From the NCBI GenBank assembly GCA_033977485.1, contig CM066988.1, positions 50,839,649 to 50,903,648 of the forward strand: a stretch of DNA of 64,000 bases, in the 5' to 3' direction. The DNA comes from Hydrangea macrophylla (Eukaryota > Streptophyta > Magnoliopsida > Cornales > Hydrangeaceae). Below are positions 34,735 to 46,456 of the stretch, piece by piece. The translations under genes and the position numbers were made by a program. Numbering within the stretch: the first letter of the stretch is position 1; each line of letters starts with the position of its first letter. The notes under the pieces are model-generated. The model was not told where the DNA came from. It was given only the letters and a program-made list of their open reading frames with translations, and did not search any database.

Positions 34735-35190
34735 GAGCGCAATTCAAGGAGTCCTTACCATATCAGAATTTCCTAAAGGCCACTATAAATACAAAGGCTG
34801 GCCAACCGTATAAAGGACTCCATGTCATCTCGAAACAACATTCAAACAGCATTCAACCTTGCGTTCTTCTTATTCTGCATCCATAGCAAATAGGTCTGTC
34901 CTTGTTGGTTTTCTTCTTACTGTTTTCATTCTCTATTGAACAATCAGAGCCTATTCTGATCTTGTTATTTGGTTTTTGTTATTGTCTTTTCCAAACATAT
35001 TTAATGAAATATCTTCATATTTTATTAGTTATTTGTGATTGTTTATTTGGTAAACTCTTCACGAATTGGCTTGTGCGCTTCAATACTGCTATAGAATTTT
35101 TGTTGAGGGTACTTTCCTACTCACCTCATGCAATCGCACGGTTAAAAGTTCGATCTCTAAGCCTTGTGTATCACTGACATAGCACATAGG
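34735..35190 (+). repeat. Tat 5' LTR, promoter and R/U5 part
   Basis: Continues the LTR cut at 29608. It contains a TATA box TATAAAT (34784-34790) in a good context, then a T/C-rich leader-like stretch. It is interrupted at 35190 by copia-2 and resumes at 43470. Confidence 0.6.
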
Positions 35191-36508
35191 TGTTAGGAAA
35201 CTGCGTTCCTAGAATTCGTTGACAGTGCGTATAAGTTGGTACTGCAAAAAATTTCGTGAAATCTATAATAACCCTACAAGGGCGGAACTAGGGTTACCTT
35301 GAACTGCAAAAACGGATTGCTGTAGTAGACGAATCGAGAACACGTGCTCGATAATAGCTCACGATCTTCTACCGTATTCCTCTGCCGCCAGAATATCAAA
35401 CTGAGTGTGGGCTCTTTCGAAATCCTTCCTATTTTCTGCTCTCCCTCTTTTACGCTCTTTTTTCTATTCTGAGTTATAATACTCTATATGGAAAAACGCA
35501 AACCAAGAAGAGAGCCAAAGTAGCATATATATAGGCTACGATAGGGACCATAAGAAGTCAATAAGGAATAGGCTTCCTTATGAATTAGGAAACCCTAATT
35601 CGAACTGAATCAGATTCCCATTTCCATAAATTATAATTCATACCACTAAAGAATTATAATTTCACTCCTACCCTTATGTCAAAAATATATTTCGAGCTCC
35701 ATGTTGTTAAATGCTTATTATCTCCCCACGTTAAGATTACAGATATCCATTAATTAAATATAATTACTGACAATCATATTTAATTAATTTCTTAAAATTC
35801 CTTGAGATCCTCTGCTTAACTTATCTGATATGTCGGATACAAAATCCACCTGCAGGGTTTGACATAATCAAAACTTATAAGCTTTCTCAAGGGGATATCA
35901 TCAATCCCAAAATTGAGACACGGATTCCATCATTAATTAATATCCACCACACAGTTAATATTGCCACCCAATCTAATGAGATATTGACCCATTTAAGGAT
36001 CTCACCCTTTTAGGGATCAAAGTGTAAATATCAAATGTACGTGTCTACAAATTAACTTAGGATTTAGAGCATAAGCACTCATAATAGCTATGAGGTATTA
36101 TTTATCTTATAAGTCAGTATAAAGATAATTACCCCAAGTCAGTCCAGTTTAATACAGAAAGAGTACCAGCATAGTGAGTTGAAACTATACCATTTTTCGT
36201 AGTCAAGACAAACCTACTACAACACCATGCTGCAGTCCTACTGATGGTGTGTCCAATCCCATCTAAGACTGTAAACCAAAATCTTACATTCTATAATATC
36301 TGATGGCCTGATCTTCCGTGTGTAAGCCGAACTCTACACACCAAACCACCTACTATATAGAATAAGAGACACACATGCATATTATTAAATAAATAATATA
36401 ATACAAACATTGCCCACACATATTCTCATAAATATGGAATAACTGATTTTATTGAATGAATAATAAATCAACTACATAAAGCATGGCTTTTAGTACATAT
36501 CCCTAACA
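35191..36508 (-). repeat. copia-2 3' LTR
   Basis: 1318 bp starting TGTTAGGAAACTGCG and ending CCCTAACA on +, matching 42152-43469 at the same length with scattered substitutions. Confidence 0.96.
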
Positions 36509-36521
36509 ATCTCCCACTTAG
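36509..36521 (-). promoter_or_regulatory. copia-2 polypurine tract
   Basis: On the minus strand AAGTGGGAGAT directly precedes the 3' LTR, 3 bases after the pol stop region. Confidence 0.75.
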
Positions 36522-36523
36522 AC

Positions 36524-39500
36524 TCAAAGCCATGATGCAACACACCTCACTCTTATCCCTTCTATGTGACTATCAAAAGTCTTGGCCAGTAAGCTCTTGG
36601 TGAAAGGATCTACCAAGTTATTTACTGGTGCTATCTTGGTCACTTTAACATCACCTCTTTGCACGATCTCTCGAATCAGGTGATACTTACGCTCAATGTG
36701 TTTTCCCTTCTTATGGGTCCTGGGTTCCTTTGAGTTAGCAACTGCTCCGCTATTATCGCAATAAAGGGTAACAGCTGATTGTATCGCAGGTACTACTCTT
36801 AGATCCATAAGAAAGTTTCTGAACCAAATGGCCTCCTTAACGGCTTCCGAAGCAGCCACATACTCGGCTTCCATGGTGGAATCAGTAATACATGACTGCT
36901 TGATACTCCTCCAAGTAATGGCTCCACCTCGTAGGGTAAACACATATCCTGAGGTAAACTTTCTGGAATCCCTATCTGAAATGAAATTAGAATCTGTGTA
37001 CCCAATGGGTACAAGACTATCTGCTTGGTAAACTAACATATAGTCTCAAGTCCTTTTCAAGTACTTGAGAATATTTTTCACCGCAGTCCAATGTTCTTGC
37101 CCTGGATTATACTGATATCTACTAACCATGCCAACAGCAAAGAAGATGTCAGGTCTAGTACATAGCATAGCATACATTAGGCTTCCTACTACCGAGGCAT
37201 AAGGAACTATCTTCATCTTCTCTATCTCATCAGGTATCTTAGGACACTGATCCTTAGATAGAGTAAATCCATGTCTGAAGGGAAGGAATCCCTTCTTGGA
37301 ATCTTGCATGCTAAACCTTGCAAGAATATTGTCAATATAAGTGCCTTGTGACAAGCCCAATATCCTATTCTTGCGATCTCGCATAAGCTTGATTCCTAGG
37401 ATGTGATCAGCTTCTCCCAAGTCCTTCATATCGAATTGACTGGATAACCATACCCTTATAGAAGATAATACCCCCACATCATTTTCGATTAGCAAGATAT
37501 CATCCACATATAGTACTAAGAACACCACCACGCTTCCATCATGTTTCTTGTACACACAAGATTCTTCCACACATTGATCAAAACCAAAAGACTTGATTGC
37601 TTGATCAAAGCGGATATTCCAAGACCTACATGCTTGGTTAAGTCCATAAATGGACTTCTTAAGCTTGCACAACATATATTCTTGGCCCTTTGCGATGAAC
37701 CCGTCTGGTTGCACTATATAGATGTACTCATCAAGATTCCCATTAAGAAATGCTGTCTTGACATCCATTTGCCAAATTTCATAATCGAAATATGTAGCAA
37801 TGGATAAGAGAATTCGGATAGACTTCAGCATTGCCATCGACGAAAAGGTTTCCTCATAATCGATTCATTCTTTTTGAGTGAACCCTTTCGCAACAAGCCT
37901 AGCTTTAAAGGTTTCCACCTTACCATCTGTTCCTCTCTTTTTCTTATAGATCCACTTGCATCCAATGGGTTTTATTTCATTGGGTGGTTCTACAAGATCC
38001 CAGACTTGAATGGAGTACATAGACTCCATTTTAGATTTCATGGCCTTTTGCCAAAGATCTGCATCTTTATCTTGGAGTGCTTCATTATAGTTACAGGAGT
38101 CGGTACCTTGTTCATCAGGGACCTGGTCATAAGACTCTCCCAAGAACATATACCGGTCAGGTTGAATAATAACCCTCCCACTACGACGAGGCACAACCCG
38201 TTTCTGTGTATCACTGATATTTTGTTGTAAAGATTCTGAACTTAATACACCATTATCTACACATTGTACTGGTTCAAGAACCTGCGTGTTAATGGTTGGC
38301 TCGGGATCTACACGAGTTTCGATAATCCTCCCACTACGGCGTGGTAATGGAATATCGATAACTCTTTCTTCTGGTGTTTCTTCTCGTACCGTTGGTATCG
38401 AAGAAGTATGTCTCGATGTCTCTCCTCTCATTTCCTCTAGAACAATACAACTTCTGGGCTTGTGGTCCATAACATAGTCCTCTTCTAAGAATGTGGCATT
38501 GGTGCTAACAATAACCTTTTGATCCTTAGGACTATAAAACAGACCACCTTTAGTTCATCTTGGATACCCAACAAAGAAACATACTTCTATTTTCGATTCT
38601 AACTTTTCTACGTTCCCTTTCAGCACATGTGCTGGACTACCCCAGATCCGAACATGCCGCAGACTAGACTTTTGCCCAGTCCATAATTCTGTGGGAGTAG
38701 TAGGTACTGACTTAGATGGTATAAAGTTTAGAATGTATGTAGCTGTCTCTAATGCGTGTCCCCAAAAGGAAATTGGTAAATCCGAATAACTCATCACAGA
38801 TCTTACCATGTCCATAAGAGTCCTGTTCCTTCTTTCTGCTACACCTTTCTGCTGAGGCATACGGGGTGTAGACAATTGGGATGTAATCCCTTGCTCCAAT
38901 AAGTATTTCCTAAACTCTCCCAAGAGGTACTCTCCACCACGATCAGATCGTAGTGTCTTGATACATTTACTTAGACGCTTCTCCGTTTCAGCCTTGAAGT
39001 CTTTGAATTTCTCAAAGCATTCAGACTTACACCGCATCAAGTAAATGTACCCATACCTTGAGTAATCATCGATGAAAGTGACAAAGTACTCAAATCCCCC
39101 TCTTGCTTGGACAATCATAGGAGCACACAAATCAGAGTGAACTAGTTCCAACGGCTCTTTAGCTCTATAGCCCTTGGCCGAGAACGGCCTCTTGGTCATT
39201 TTACCTTCCAAGCAGGATTCACAGACTGGAAGTGCCTCCACTTCCAATGAACCTAATGGCCCATTTTGAACCAGTCTTTGAATCCTTTTCAAATTAATAT
39301 GACCAAGGCGTAAGTGCCAAAGATGCGTTTGGTTCATCCTCGAAGGTTCTTTTCTCTAAAATGGAAAACTATTTGTGTTATTCAATTCATTAAGTTGTAG
39401 TATAGGAGAGACAGGATTTATAATATAAAGATCATCCACCAATAGACCAGAACAAATAAAACGTTTATTTTCTTTAATAACTACTATTTTATTAAAATGA

Positions 39501-40624
39501 ACTGAATATCCATTCTTTACTAAACTAGAAACTGAAACTAAATTCCTTCTTATAGAAGGTACAAAAAGGCAATTTCTTAATATTAAAATCCTATCTCTAC
39601 CAAAACTAAGATGTAGATCTCCTACTGCAACTGCTGCTACTCTCGTAGCATTTCTCATATATAGATAAACCTCTCCATCACTGAGCTGCCTGGTTCCTTG
39701 GAACCCCTGCAAAGAATTGCATACATGATCAGTGGCTCCCGTATCTACACACCAGGTACCGGTAGATCGGACTGCTAAACACGATTCAACAACTAGTAAA
39801 TGAGATTTACCTTGATTGTTCTGTCTGGCGAGATAAACCGGACATTGCTTTTTCCAGTGTCCTGGCTGCTTGTAAACAAAACACTTGCCTTTAGTCTTTC
39901 CCGGTTGTCCTCTTGGCCTTTGGATTGGAAGAGGACCCGCGGCCTTCTTTTGAGCCTTTTTCATTTTCTTCTTACCTTTCGGCATTGAAGCAGAACCTTT
40001 CTCAAACACAAGAGCACTCCCTGACTTTCTGTTGAGACCCTCAGCTGTTTAGAGTTCTTTAAGTAGCTCCGCCAAAGTATAATTAAATTTATTCATGTTG
40101 TAATTGAGGCAGAATTGCTTAAAAGACTCTGGCAGTGACTGGAGTACGATATCGACCTGGGTTTTACCATCGATTTCAGCTCCAAGGATCTCTAGTTCAT
40201 TAAGAAGAGATATCATCTTAAGAACATGAACCCTTACAGGCGTCCCCTCAGCCATGGTTATATTCATCAAGTCTTTCATAGCAACCTTCCTAGTAGCACG
40301 ACTTTGATCCCCGAACATCTCTCGGAGGCTCTCCATCATGTCATAGGCACTGGTCATTGATTGATGCTGATGTTACAGAACATTTGACATGGATGCCAAA
40401 ATGTAACACCGCGCCATCTCATCAGCCTTGACCCATTTCTTGTGAGCCTGGGTTTCCTCAGCGGTTGCCCCCTCACCAGGTTGTTCAGGACATTCTTGAG
40501 TAAGCACAAACTTGTACTCTTTAGCAGTTAACACAATATCCAAATTCCTTTTCCAGTCTATATAGTTTGGTCCAGTAAGTTTGTTTTCTTTAAGTATAAC
40601 AGCAAGTGGATTGAAAGTACCCAT
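36524..40624 (-). pseudogene. copia-2 gag-pol polyprotein, one frame with six stop codons
   Basis: 1367 codons in one continuous frame from ATG 40624 to the stop at 36524, broken by six stops and no frameshift. In order: gag (40624-40050), zinc knuckle CFVYKQPGHWKKQC and protease active site WCVDTGATDH (40009-39356), integrase with HLRLGHINLKR zinc domain and core (SDLCAP, DDYSRYGYIYL, SDRGGEYL; 39337-38555), linker (38470 on), RT with LYVDDILL (37837-37046), and RNase H with Y-TDSN and EAEYVAAS (37039-36524). The stops lie just before 40357 (TAA), 40009 (TAA), 39337 (TAG), 38470 (TGA), 37837 (TGA) and 37039 (TGA). The two TAA replace CAA glutamines of the family; two TGA probably replace GGA glycines. 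The frame preservation suggests fairly recent loss of function. Confidence 0.93.
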
Positions 40625-41626
40625 TTAAAAGCCTGAGAATCACATAACATAAATAATTACGTGTGGACAAAAATTACTATGGATTCGTGTTGAAATATTG
40701 GTTCCCTCTACTATATTTAAAAGGAATCCGCCAGGAACCTGATACACCGCGAATAGTATGACTCGATGGGAAGCCATATACTATCCATCATTTGTTCAGA
40801 TAGATAATTGGCTTTTAATTTTACTATCCAGGCAATGTACTTTGCCTAATAAAATTAAACTACTGACTTGCTTTGGTCCTATAAATAATAACAGTGACTC
40901 AGATGGAGAGGATATTATTATTTATAGCTAAGTGTATACCATCACTTAATTCTAGGTCAAGAGTTCCATGAGGAACACCTCTGATGGAGAGGTGACCCAC
41001 ACTAACAATCACCCAAAACATTCTTTTAAAAAAGTTTGTACCGATGATTCCATGATCAACTGCATCCGATGGGGAGGATGGCACTAGAGCCATCACACAA
41101 AATTAATCATATCATCTACAGACCAGTGATGGAGACCATGGGATTTACACTTGATAAATTCCCTCTCCCACTTAGAATTTTTAAAAAAATTGAGGGTTAT
41201 AATATTTAGAAAAACTTTTAATTTAATTAATAAAAAATAATGGAACACTTGACATGGATTAGTCCATCCTAACTTGTCAAACACACATGTGTAGATAATT
41301 AAATTATTCTATTCTCATGATTTTAGAAAATAAGTACTTATGTTTTCAAAATATGAAATTAGTTTTATTTCTAAATACACATGTAGTTGTCCATCATTTT
41401 AAATTAATATAAATTAAACATGCAGCTAGACATCTGAAATAGGTCTAGGAACAATTATCAATGTTGTCCTATTCATTAAACAAGAAACAATAATAATCAT
41501 TCAATCACACATAAATAAGGAAACCATATTAAAATAGGAATCCCATTATTATGGTCAAGCTGCAACTGTTGCGAAGAAATCTTCATTAAACCCGATTAGC
41601 TCTATGCTGCCACTACGCATGGGGGT

Positions 41627-41673
41627 CGAGCTGCCCGGTCAGCTCGCGGGGATCGAGCTACCCGGTCAGCTCG
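41627..41673 (-). ncRNA. twin hairpins with palindromic CCCGGT loops in the copia-2 leader
   Basis: CGAGCTG-CCCGGT-CAGCTCG (41627-41646) and CGAGCTA-CCCGGT-CAGCTCG (41654-41673) on +. The first has a perfect 7-bp stem, the second 6-7 bp. Both loops contain the self-complementary CCGG. Hairpins with palindromic loops in the leader are the form of retroviral dimerisation signals. The role here is inferred. Confidence 0.5.
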
Positions 41674-41694
41674 CAGCAACTGTCTTCCAAAACT

Positions 41695-41775
41695 ATTTTC
41701 TGAAACAGTCTTCTGAAACTGCCTTCTGAAACTGCTTTTAGATCGCTTTCGAAAACTGCTTGTAAAACTGCTCTC
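41695..41775 (-). repeat. TTCTGAAACTGC tandem array in the copia-2 leader
   Basis: Four to six degenerate copies of TTCTGAAACTGC (for example TTCTGAAACAGT, TTCTGAAACTGC twice, then GAAAACTGCTTG), spaced 12-14 bp. Function unknown. Confidence 0.7.
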
Positions 41776-41817
41776 ACGAACCATCTTCACGGATTTACTT
41801 GAGATATATTACATATA

Positions 41818-41990
41818 CCCTATGCCTCCGTGAAGGAGTTCACATGCTACATATTTGCAGTAAATTAACCACGCATCAATCAAGCGTGGGATCCAATATA
41901 TACAAATCTGATACCTCCATAAAGGAGTTCACATGCTATATCAAAACAGTAATATTAACCACGAATAAACCCATCGTGGGATCCAATCTC
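41818..41990 (-). repeat. two-copy leader repeat with a covarying stem
   Basis: Two units of about 85-90 bp share CTCCRTRAAGGAGTTCACATGC and GTGGGATCCAAT. Each also holds a stem: CCACGC...GCGTGG in the first, CCACGA...TCGTGG in the second. The C-G pair in one unit is replaced by A-T in the other, a compensatory change that supports real RNA pairing. Confidence 0.6.
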
Positions 41991-42138
41991 AAAAAACCAG
42001 TAACCATAATAATGGAATAAGAACGCTGCAAAACAAGGGTTAGCACAGATCTACGTTCTATCCATCCATCAATGCACGCATAAGATCTGTATTACTGGAC
42101 AACATGGTTGCATCCAACCTATACGCAGAATCAACGTC

Positions 42139-42150
42139 GCTCTGATACCA
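42139..42150 (-). promoter_or_regulatory. copia-2 primer binding site
   Basis: On the minus strand TGGTATCAGAGC begins one nucleotide after the 5' LTR end, matching initiator tRNA-Met. Confidence 0.9.
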
Positions 42151-42151
42151 C

Positions 42152-43469
42152 TGTTAGGAAACTGCGTTCCCTGAATCCGTTGACAGTGCGTACAAGTTGG
42201 TACTGCAAAAAATTTCGTGAAATCTATAATAACCCTACAAGGGCGGAACTAGGGTTACCTTGAACTGCAAAAATGGATTGCTGTAGTAGACGAATCGAGA
42301 ATACGGGCTCGATAACAGCTCACGATCTTCTACCGTATTCCTCTGCAGCCAGAATATCAAACTGAGTGTGGGCTCTTTCGAAATCCTTCCTATTTTTTGC
42401 TCTCCCTCTTTTACGCTCTCTTTTCTATTCCGAATTATAATACTCTATATGGAAAAACGCAAACCAAGAAGAGAGCCAAAGCAGCATATATATAGGCTAC
42501 GATAGGGACCATAAGAAGTCAATAAGGAATAGGATTCCTTATGAATTAGGAAACCCTAATTCGATTTGAATCAGATTCCTATTTCCATAAATTATAATTC
42601 ATACCACTAAAGAATTATAATTGCACTCCTACCCTTATGTCAAAAATATATTTCGAGCTCCATGTTGTTAAATGCTTATTATCTCCCCACGTTAAGATTA
42701 CAGATATCCATTAATTAAATATAATTACTGACAATCATATTTAATTAATTTCTTAAAATTCCTTGAGATCCTCTGCTTAACTTATCTGATATATTGGATA
42801 CAAAATCCACCTGCAGGGTTTGACATAATCAAAACTTATAAGCTTTCTCAAGGGGATATCATCAATCCCAAAATTGAGACATGGATTCCATCATTAATTA
42901 ATATCCACCACACAATTAATATTGTCAGCCAATCCAATGAGATATTGACCCATTTAAGGATCTCACTCTTTTAGGGATCAAAGTGTAAATATCAAATGTA
43001 CGTGTATATAAAATAACTTAGGATTTAGAGCATAAGCACTCATAATAGCCATGAGGTATTAATTATCTTATAAGTCAGTATAAAGATAATTACCCCAAGT
43101 CAGTCCCGTTTAATACACAAAGTGTACCAGCATAGTGAGTTGAAAATATACCATTTTCCGTAGTCAAGACAAACCTACTACAACACCATGCTGCAGTCCT
43201 ACCTATGGTGTGTCCAATCCCATCTAAGACCGTAAACCAAAATCTTACATTCTATAATATCTGATAGCCTGATCTTCCATGTGTAAGCCGAACTCTACAC
43301 ACCAAACCACCTACTATATAGAATGAGAGACACACATGCATGTTATTAAATAAATAATATAATACAAACATTGCCCACACAGATTCTCATAAAAATAGAA
43401 TAACTGATTTTATTGAATGAATAATAAATCAACTACATAAAGCATGGCTTTTAGTACATATCCCTAACA
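42152..43469 (-). repeat. copia-2 5' LTR
   Basis: 1318 bp, same length and ends as 35191-36508. On the minus strand a TATA-like stretch (TATATATAT, + 42486-42494) could start the transcript. Confidence 0.96.
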
Positions 43470-43577
43470 ATAGGAAATTAGTTTGCACAAATTGAACCAC
43501 GTTTGGTTCTGGTACGCCCGCGTCGAACTACAAGCAAACATTTTTTGGCACGCTCGGTGGGATCCTAGTGTTGAAAC
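43470..43577 (+). promoter_or_regulatory. Tat 5' LTR end, primer-site region and gag leader
   Basis: Begins with the second copy of the copia-2 target duplication. The LTR probably ends at CAAACA (43540), followed by TTTTTTGGCACGCTCGGTGGGA, which resembles the TTTGGCGCC/ACGCC-CxGTGGGA region that follows the LTR in many plant Tat elements. This is the basis for joining 28960-35190 to the gag at 43578. Confidence 0.6.
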
Positions 43578-46456
43578 ATGCTTCCAAAGAAAGATAACGA
43601 GAATGGGAAAAATGGACAGGACGATCTGACCGTTAGTAACCTAATAGAAGAAGAAAGCACTGGCCGCTTACCATAGGATAATGTTGTGACTTTAGAAGCA
43701 CTTTCAGAGGTTATGAGGCAAAACGTTGAGCCTTTGAGGCAAGATTACAATGCCTTGATAGGTTCAATGGACAACTTTAAGTTACTTATCGGCCAAACAA
43801 CAGATATACATCGAGGCCAGATCAAACTAATCACGTCTACTAGGGCTATACATGCTAGGCTAAAAGGCTTGACCTCAGAAATCTCAGGCTTGTCAAAAGC
43901 CATCATAGCACTGGTGGACAAATTGGCGCCTGAAAATCCTAAGGAATGGATCGGCGAGTCTAGCCTGGCTGATAAGAAAAGGAACCTACCAATATTTGCC
44001 CAGAACGCCAAAAATAGATCAGCACCAACCGACGGCCCGAGCTATAATTAGGAGGAGCAGGCAGTACAGTAGTCACGGATTCCACTGGATGGCGACGCTA
44101 GTGATTGTTCAACCTTTAAGCCAAAGCACAGAAGTAATCAGTAATATTGGTTCCTCTTCCCACGCTGTTGGAGGGGCAAAGAGATAATGATGTTTTTTGG
44201 CCTCACTAGGCCGTTAACAACCAGTATCAGATCCCAACCCCCACAGCACCACCTATGGTAGCATAGCCCGTTGTGCCATAGGCCATCAATAGGGAGTAAT
44301 TGGTGGCAGCCATACATGAGGGGTATGGCCCACTGATTAGAAGGATGGAGAGGTCTACCGATAGACGACCATATCCAGCTGAAATGAACCAAACTAATTG
44401 TTCTTAGGGTTATAAGGTCCCAAACTTTATCGTATTTTCAGGGGAGAGTAAACACTCAACCATAGAATGCATAGGCCACTTCATCATACAGTGTGTCCAT
44501 ATGGGTGGCAATGACCACCTGAAGCTGAGGCTGTTCCCCAATTCCCTAATCAGGATAGCCTTTATGTGGTATGTTAACATCCTGGCTAATTATGTTCAAA
44601 ATTAGCAAGGGATGGAAGAGCATTTCCATGGCCAGTTCTACAGGGCTGAGCCTGAGATGTCTCTGCTAGATCTGTCAAGAATGCTCCAATTAGCAGGGGA
44701 GACGGTCGAAACCTATACAGCTCGTTTCAAAAAGGCTAAGTATAGGTACAAGACCATTTTACCAGAGAAAGAGTATGTCAAAATGGATATGGGAGGGATA
44801 TCTTTCGAGCTTCACAAGAGATTTCAAGGGACCGATTTTCATGATCTATTCGAGCTGGTCACGAGGGTTGCTTGCTATGAGCGAATCCTCTTCAACAAAC
44901 AAGAAAAAAAGAGTGCATCCAAGGGAACATATTACAAAGATCCCAACTATGAGGTCCATGTAGCAGACTGTGACCTCGAAGCTAAAGTTGATATGGCCGA
45001 ATAAATTTGCAAACCGCCAATCGTGTATAGTACCTTGAATAAACCTAAATAATAATGCCACCACAAAAAAGATGGCATTTGAAGCAAGAAAAATTACACT
45101 TTTGACATTACCTATGGCCGATCAAATTTTTGATGCCCTTTTGACCGAAAAGGTGATCAGGCTAGGGGAAGGTCATCGGATCCCAAAGGCCGATGACCTC
45201 ATGAACAAAGAATACTGTAAATGTCATAACTCATGGAAACAGTCCACTAACAATTGTGTTGTATTTTGTAATGTGATATAGGAAAATGTAGAAAAAGGAA
45301 CGTTCAATTTCTCTAACAAAGCCATAGGTATTGATGCAAATCCATTTCCTCAGATCACTGACATAAACATGGTGGTACCTGATTTGACTAAGCTGACCAG
45401 GCCTAGACTAAAAGCTAACCTGTTAGAGGTATCAAAAGATTAGCTAAAACAGAGGGAAGGGAAGGGAAGTAAGATGCTACTTCGCCCATAGAGGGGCCAA
45501 AGGTAACGATGCACGAGCTTCAGAAGATATATCAAGAGAGGAAGCAAGCAGAGCGGAAGACCGAAGTTGAAATGACCTGATAAAAAATGGATAGTTTAAT
45601 TGCCGATCTGCGATGACAGCTGGAATTGATTGAGTAATGCCTCTGCCCGAGGTGTAAAGTTAAAAACAAGAAGGAGACAACCAGCCCAAGCAAGAGGCCG
45701 AGGATAAATGAAGACCAGGATCATGGCCCGAGGAATTCTATCCACCACAGACTTTTAATGCCTAGGTGGGGCCCATCCAAGTTTGAATGGTTTCCAAAGG
45801 TATCGCCAGTGGTGCAGATCAGCGTAAAGAAAGCTAAACGATTAAAGGAAAGGCATAACCTGACACCTGTAAGACAGAACAAGCCTACGGGAGCCTCAAC
45901 GTCCTCAAATACACGGTCAAGAGTGGTGCTACCACCAAGAGTGGATGAGGGGAAATTGATGAAGGATCCTCTATCAATATCATACCCTAGATCATGCTAA
46001 GAATTCTTCAAAAGTTTAAGTCAGAATTGATTCCGACCGAGATGAATGTCCATAGTTTTACTAGGATATCTTCAAAAATAAAAGGAATCTTGCCTTTAGA
46101 GCTGACAGTTGGAAGCAAGACTGCCATGACTGCATTCTTTATAGTAAACATATCGACTGCTTATAATGCTCTATTAGGACGAGATTGGATTTACCCTAAT
46201 TATGCATTCTATACACCTTTCATAAATTATTAATCTTCTAGAGAGGAGATGAAGTGGAAGTGGTAGGGGATAACTCGAAACCCTTTGTAGCATGCGTGCA
46301 AATAGCCGACACAGTTCTGTATGATGATGACATCGGGCCAGTCAAACTATTGGGGTATAGCAAGCTTGGGAGGCCAAAAGCAGCGACCTTCTTCAAGGGA
46401 ACTCCACAGGACTTGAAGTCATATTATCACAATCTCAATCAGGCTGAAGAGGTAAG
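43578..46456 (+). pseudogene. Tat-lineage gag and protease, degraded
   Basis: Starts at ATG 43578 (MLPKKDNENGK); a TAG at 43674-43676 stands after LP, where CAG (Gln) is likely. Recognisable gag helices are at 44612-45004 (HGQFYRAEPEMSLLDLSRM, ETVETYTARFKKAKYR, FHDLFELVTRVACYE, YYKDPNYEV). The protease region is at 45994-46233 (LELTVGSKTAMTAFF, YNALLGRDWI) and is followed by a piece to 46456 (YDDDIGPVKLLGY). Several stops and shifts break the frame. The active-site DTG of the protease is not clearly visible. The element is the oldest in its nest: a solo LTR interrupts it at 46457. Confidence 0.8.

Larger units (their letters stand above)
40625..42138 (-). other. copia-2 5' leader with structured repeats
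   Basis: 1.5 kb between PBS and gag, with no credible gene. It contains paired-unit repeats (41818-41990), a TTCTGAAACTGC tandem array (about 41695-41775) and twin hairpins (41627-41673), annotated separately. The remainder is AT-rich. Confidence 0.7.
35191..43469 (-). mobile_element. copia-2: full-length Ty1/copia retrotransposon
   Basis: An 8279-bp element with two LTRs of exactly 1318 bp (35191-36508 and 42152-43469), ends TGTTAGG...CCTAACA, and a perfect 5-bp target duplication ATAGG (35186-35190, 43470-43474). It has a PBS for initiator tRNA-Met, a 1.5-kb structured leader, one gag-pol frame (40624 to 36524) and a PPT. The LTRs differ at a few per cent by eye. It is inserted in the Tat 5' LTR. 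Confidence 0.96.

Noticed and set aside
42139..42150. tRNA-Met gene suggested by TGGTATCAGAGC
   Set aside because: Only the 3' end complement of the tRNA is present, next to an LTR; it is a primer binding site. The same holds at 34526, 50113 and 63202.
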